Source of the DNA: E44-bin32 sp034430615 | Lineage (GTDB): Bacteria > Chloroflexota > Anaerolineae > Anaerolineales > E44-bin32 | Direction: 5' to 3' | NCBI GenBank assembly: GCA_034430615.1 | Contig: DAOUEJ010000197.1 | Location: 1 to 62,633 of the forward strand | DNA length: 62,633 nt | Part shown: positions 59,681 to 62,633 of the stretch, in pieces | Position numbering within the stretch: position 1 is the stretch's first letter | Layout of the letters: every line of letters begins with the position of its first letter | Translations under genes and position numbers: made by a program | The notes under the pieces: model-generated | The model's input: the letters and a program-made list of their open reading frames with translations, nothing else | Told to the model about the DNA's origin: nothing | The model's database searches: none

Positions 59681-60652
59681 CTACGGCAAGGTGGTTTTGT
59701 AGCGCAGGCGGGTAAGAACCGCAGAGTGATCCGAATGAGGAAGACTGCCAGCCTGCAGGTGGCGGGTCTCCAGGATCTGCAAGGCGGGGTTAGCCCGTTT
59801 GATGAAGATGTAATCCAAGCGGCGGGAAAGCCCTTTCCCGCCCCATGGCCAATTAATCGTATGCGTTCCTCCCCGGCCGCCGGGATGCAGCGTGCGATAG
59901 GTATCGGTCCAGTTCTTCTGGGCTTGGATAATCTGCGCACTTTCTTCATGTGCGTTGAAATCGCCGCCGATGAGCGCTGGGTCTGAACGGGCAACTTGCT
60001 CGATCCAACCCTGCAAAGCAGCCAGTTGCCGCCCGTTCTCGCTGTGGAAGAGACTTAGGTGCGTCGAGAACGCCCATAGCTTACAGCAATCGATCTGGAA
60101 TTGCGCCCCGAGCGCGATGCGGTTTACGAAACGTGTTGCGGACGATCCCAGGGTAACCTGGCGCACATCATGCAATGGGAAGCTCGAGAGCACTGCACTG
60201 CCTTCCTCAAAGCCGATGGCCCCGGCATGTCCGTTCGCTCGGGCATAAACCGATGTCATGCCTAGCCGGTTGGCAAGCCAGGTGTCGGTTCTAAAGTCGG
60301 CCGTCCGCATCACTTCCTGCAGGAGCACGACCTGTGCCCCCTCCTCTTCAACCAGGCTGGCGAAGGCCTCCAGGCGATCTGGTAGGCGGCGGTGTAGAGG
60401 CCAGTCATGCCAGAGATTGGCACTGATCACGATCACTTCGCCGGCGGCTGGGAGGTCCTCCGTGCTTCTCGTCTGTAGTGTATGCGTGGTGCCGACAGGC
60501 GTACGCAACAACCGCACGCGCCGGATGCACTCAGCGATGGCGCGCAAAACGAAGGTCTTGCGCAACGTCTTGGAGAACCTGGTGTAGTGAAGAAACATAA
60601 AGACGCGGCCTGGTGGCCGCGCCGCAGCCAGTTTGCGAATTGGGTTTTGCAT
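59681..60652 (-). CDS. Endonuclease/exonuclease/phosphatase (EEP) family hydrolase
   Basis: About 323 aa. Metal and catalytic motifs of the EEP fold: ISANLWHD, VVLLQEVMRT, LIGGDFNAHEES, RRLDYIFIK and LPHSDHSAVL. Family includes DNA repair nucleases, sphingomyelinases and inositol phosphatases; substrate unknown. No signal peptide; the first 60 residues are basic. Start ATG 60652 or GTG 60655. Confidence 0.82.
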   Translation of the reverse strand: MQNPIRKLAAARPPGRVFMFLHYTRFSKTLRKTFVLRAIAECIRRVRLLRTPVGTTHTLQTRSTEDLPAAGEVIVISANLWHDWPLHRRLPDRLEAFASLVEEEGAQVVLLQEVMRTADFRTDTWLANRLGMTSVYARANGHAGAIGFEEGSAVLSSFPLHDVRQVTLGSSATRFVNRIALGAQFQIDCCKLWAFSTHLSLFHSENGRQLAALQGWIEQVARSDPALIGGDFNAHEESAQIIQAQKNWTDTYRTLHPGGRGGTHTINWPWGGKGLSRRLDYIFIKRANPALQILETRHLQAGSLPHSDHSAVLTRLRYKTTLP

Positions 60653-60711
60653 CACAAGACGGAAGGCCCCGTTGACCGATTTATATTTCCCTTATATCAC
60701 AGGTCAACAGA

Positions 60712-61257
60712 TCACTCATCGGGACGTTGGTCCTGGGACAGGAAATGCCGCATCCCTTCGAGAAACCCAGGTATTACCTCTTCGAGAAATTTCGGCCAGG
60801 TTCCAATCACAGCCGCAGCAATCCATGCGCAAAGTAAGAATCCAGCCGTCGGGTAATGGATCAAGGCGACATAGATGAACCAGGCGTAGATTGGCGCCTG
60901 AAAGAGCATCCCCAGCGGGCGTGGCACACCACTCCGTATGAAAAAGAATGACCATAACAGGAGATAGAGGATCCCGACCACTGGCTTCAGGTATCCCGCG
61001 ATGAGCATGAAGAGCAGCAGCCCGAGCGAGATGGCCATGTCGATTTCCAGATCGTGGTCACCGATCCAGGTGTGATACTTGAGGCGGCTGCGGCGCGCCA
61101 ATGAGCCATCAAGGGAATCGCCGGTCCAATCGGCGGCCAGCAAGGCCGCAGCCCATGGCAGGCCGCTGGCACCCTCGCTGATCGCGATCCAGGGGAAAAT
61201 GAAGGTCAGGAAGGAACGCAGCAATGTGATCAGGTCTGCAACTTGCTTGGCAACCAT
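60712..61257 (-). CDS. CDP-alcohol phosphatidyltransferase-like membrane protein
   Basis: 181 aa with five or six membrane segments. The active-site motif is close to DGxxAR(x)8-10Gx3Dx3D: DGSLARRSRLKY, then GDHDLEIDM, with two extra residues in the spacing. The family joins an alcohol phosphate to CDP-diacylglycerol; here the motif is altered, so the substrate is uncertain. It shows no strong ribosome site at ATG 61257. Confidence 0.65.
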   Translation of the reverse strand: MVAKQVADLITLLRSFLTFIFPWIAISEGASGLPWAAALLAADWTGDSLDGSLARRSRLKYHTWIGDHDLEIDMAISLGLLLFMLIAGYLKPVVGILYLLLWSFFFIRSGVPRPLGMLFQAPIYAWFIYVALIHYPTAGFLLCAWIAAAVIGTWPKFLEEVIPGFLEGMRHFLSQDQRPDE

Positions 61258-61384
61258 GGCGGCACCGTCCCGCGTCTACAGGGTGACCGGCGGTCGTACC
61301 CCCATTATATACTGCGACATTCCTGCTCCTTCTGAAAAGTAACGGACAACGACCTGTCCGATGTCTACCCAGTTACATATTTAC

Positions 61385-61427
61385 AAAAAAACGCTGGAAG
61401 CGTACTTGAAGCACTTCCAGCGTTTTT
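61385..61427 (-). terminator. Terminator at the end of the cytochrome c maturation cluster
   Basis: AACGCTGGAAG/CTTCCAGCGTT, an 11-base perfect stem, with T-runs on both sides (on the minus strand seven T), 23 bases behind the CcmD-like stop. Can work in both directions. Confidence 0.8.
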
Positions 61428-61449
61428 CACGCGAATGTTCCGGGTGTGT

Positions 61450-61608
61450 CTAGCCCTGCTCGATTTCGTCCAGGATCTCCTGGTCCTTGCGCAGACCGCG
61501 GACTCGCAAGACGAGGCTGATTAAGTAAATCCCCATGCTCCCAAAGATGACCCCGAAACCGAGGAGCATATACGAGATCGTGTCAGCCGGTGCTTCTTGA
61601 AGCCACAT
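61450..61608 (-). CDS. ccmD: CcmD-like small membrane protein (52 aa)
   Basis: Starts MWLQEAPADTISYMLLGFGV, has one hydrophobic helix (SYMLLGFGVIFGSMGIYLISLV) and a basic then acidic tail (RVRGLRKDQEILDEIEQ). Size, topology and position directly behind ccmC match CcmD, which holds CcmE-heme handover at the CcmABC complex. GAGGAGGACC before the ATG. Confidence 0.7.
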   Translation of the reverse strand: MWLQEAPADTISYMLLGFGVIFGSMGIYLISLVLRVRGLRKDQEILDEIEQG

Positions 61609-61619
61609 GGTGGTCCTCC

Positions 61620-62321
61620 TCAGGCGGTCATCGCCAGCATCTTGCGCTCTTCAATCGTCTCTTTGAACCGCTCCAGCCGCAGCCGGTGCCAGAGCAGCGT
61701 GACGTAGATGAAGGTGAATGTGAACAAGCTGAAGAAGAAGGCCAGCCTCATCTTCGGCGTCATATCAAAAGTGCCCTGGGCCGTCGGATCGTTGTTCCCG
61801 ATCACGACCGGGTGGATCGTGCGGAAGATGCGGATCGAAAGGAACGTGAGCGGAACGCTCAGAAAGCCGACGATGCCGTAGACCGCACCAAAACGTGCCC
61901 TGCGGTCCGGATCCTCAATCCCCTGACGCAGCATCAGGTATGCCAGGTAGATCAATTCCATCACGGTCGCCGTCACCAGGCGTGGATCCCACGTCCACCA
62001 CGTATTCCAAATCGGACGGGCCCAGATCGATCCGGTGACGATGTTTATGAAGGTGAAGACGACCCCGATTTCAACTGATGCCAGGGCGATCTGATCCCAC
62101 TTGCGATCACCGCGCGCCAGGAGCATCCCTCCGGCAACAGCCGTCACCAGGAAAGCCAGCGCCCCAACCCAACCAGCGGCCACATGGAAGTAGAAAATCC
62201 GCTGAACCTCACCCATGACCGCTTCGCGCGGGGCATAGAAGAACACCAAGTAGAGCGAGATCACAAAGACCAGGCCCGTGAAACCGTTGAGTAACTTAAG
62301 CGCTCTCGGCGTCGATTGCAT
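61620..62321 (-). CDS. ccmC: Heme exporter subunit CcmC
   Basis: 233 aa, six membrane segments. The Trp-rich heme motif WWTWDPRLVTA and flanking His (FYFHVAAGWVG and TIHPVV) are those of CcmC/CcsA heme handlers. Presents heme to CcmE for cytochrome c maturation. Followed 11 bases later by ccmD, preceded by ccmB. Confidence 0.93.
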   Translation of the reverse strand: MQSTPRALKLLNGFTGLVFVISLYLVFFYAPREAVMGEVQRIFYFHVAAGWVGALAFLVTAVAGGMLLARGDRKWDQIALASVEIGVVFTFINIVTGSIWARPIWNTWWTWDPRLVTATVMELIYLAYLMLRQGIEDPDRRARFGAVYGIVGFLSVPLTFLSIRIFRTIHPVVIGNNDPTAQGTFDMTPKMRLAFFFSLFTFTFIYVTLLWHRLRLERFKETIEERKMLAMTA

Positions 62322-62370
62322 GTTCGCTCTCTCCCATTAAAGGTTTGTGCAGCGACCAGCCCTATCGCTG

Positions 62371-62633
62371 CTACTCTTCTACCACATATTCGAACACCAT
62401 GAAGGCGACCGCGATGAAGACGATATCGTAGACAATCAACAGGTTCAACCAGGGCCTGATATCGACCATGTCGAAAGCTTGCAGGAAGCCCGTACTCGCT
62501 TTGACCGCCGCCAGCAGGACCGGGATTGTGACCGGGAAAAGCAGGATCGGAAGCAACACATCCCGGGTGCGGGCCTGGACCGCCATCGCCGAGAGCAGGG
62601 TCCCGACAGCAATATAGCCGATCGATCCAAGCA
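62371..62633 (-). CDS. ccmB: Heme exporter subunit CcmB, 3' part only
   Basis: The last 87 codons of the gene; it continues past the window edge. The end GTLLSAMAVQARTRDVLLPILLFPVTIPVLLAAVK is the typical C-terminal third of CcmB, the membrane part of the CcmAB transporter. The upstream gene should be ccmA. Confidence 0.85.
   Translation of the reverse strand, partial: LGSIGYIAVGTLLSAMAVQARTRDVLLPILLFPVTIPVLLAAVKASTGFLQAFDMVDIRPWLNLLIVYDIVFIAVAFMVFEYVVEE

Overview
The window reads as a chromosomal segment of a moderately GC-rich bacterium. Gene content (a PyrF-PyrE fusion, SelA, an SPFH-NfeD pair, a CcmB/CcmC/CcmD cluster, many single-copy housekeeping genes in short same-strand runs, TTG and GTG starts with clear AGGAGG sites) fits Chloroflexota, most likely Anaerolineae. 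This placement is an inference from gene content, not from a marker phylogeny. No rRNA, tRNA or CRISPR array was recognised.

Layout. 1-1115 is a dead DDE transposase carrying two similar 25-base hairpin insertions. 1418-4603 holds a small zinc-ribbon protein, a divergent NAD synthase, an aldo/keto reductase and a Tat-exported metallophosphoesterase. 4653-13895 is a mixed accessory stretch (F420-type nitroreductase, HpnB-like glycosyltransferase, APH-type kinase, LysE exporter, GNATs, SDR, FAD oxidoreductase) that also holds a major-facilitator gene with two amber codons and a frameshifted DinB gene. 13951-25305 is almost entirely minus strand: an FAD oxidoreductase/flippase-like pair, a SWIM zinc-finger gene with an elaborate leader, a HAD phosphatase, moaA, rimO, a RodZ-like protein, rplI, a RimI-like GNAT and stomatin/NfeD. 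25423-30621 is a plus-strand run in which a nitrilase-type glutaminase and NadE lie side by side as a split glutamine-dependent NAD synthetase, followed by a MobA-like nucleotidyltransferase, an alkyltransferase-like protein and a PAP2 phosphatase. 30622-30840 holds three palindromic repeats. 30927-34301 (minus) has an LCP protein and an ABC-F ATPase; 34415-38488 (plus) has selA, an M24 peptidase and tsaD. 41051-44637 pairs a HerA-like ATPase with a membrane-anchored PLD protein. 44878-49920 is the pyrimidine operon pyrC-pyrB-pyrFE-(EamA remnant)-pyrD. 50140-53472 has tag, a small membrane protein and mutS2. 53629-57311 (plus) has TauE, a universal stress protein and a two-subunit class I fumarase. 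57388-61257 has a lipoprotein, DUF3159-like, SDR, EEP nuclease and CDP-alcohol transferase genes. 61450 to the end is the cytochrome c maturation cluster.

Most notable: the pyrimidine operon is preceded by a consensus promoter, two tandem intrinsic terminators and an uninterrupted 44-codon leader frame that crosses both terminators and overlaps pyrC as ATGA. This resembles the UTP-sensing pyrL/pyrBI arrangement of enteric bacteria. A second leader, in front of the SWIM gene, has a near-consensus promoter, a 13-residue reading frame with tandem Cys codons and a terminator directly behind its stop codon. Several genes are broken (transposase, MFS, DinB, EamA, a MoaD-like protein without its di-glycine tail); either real decay or assembly error could explain this.
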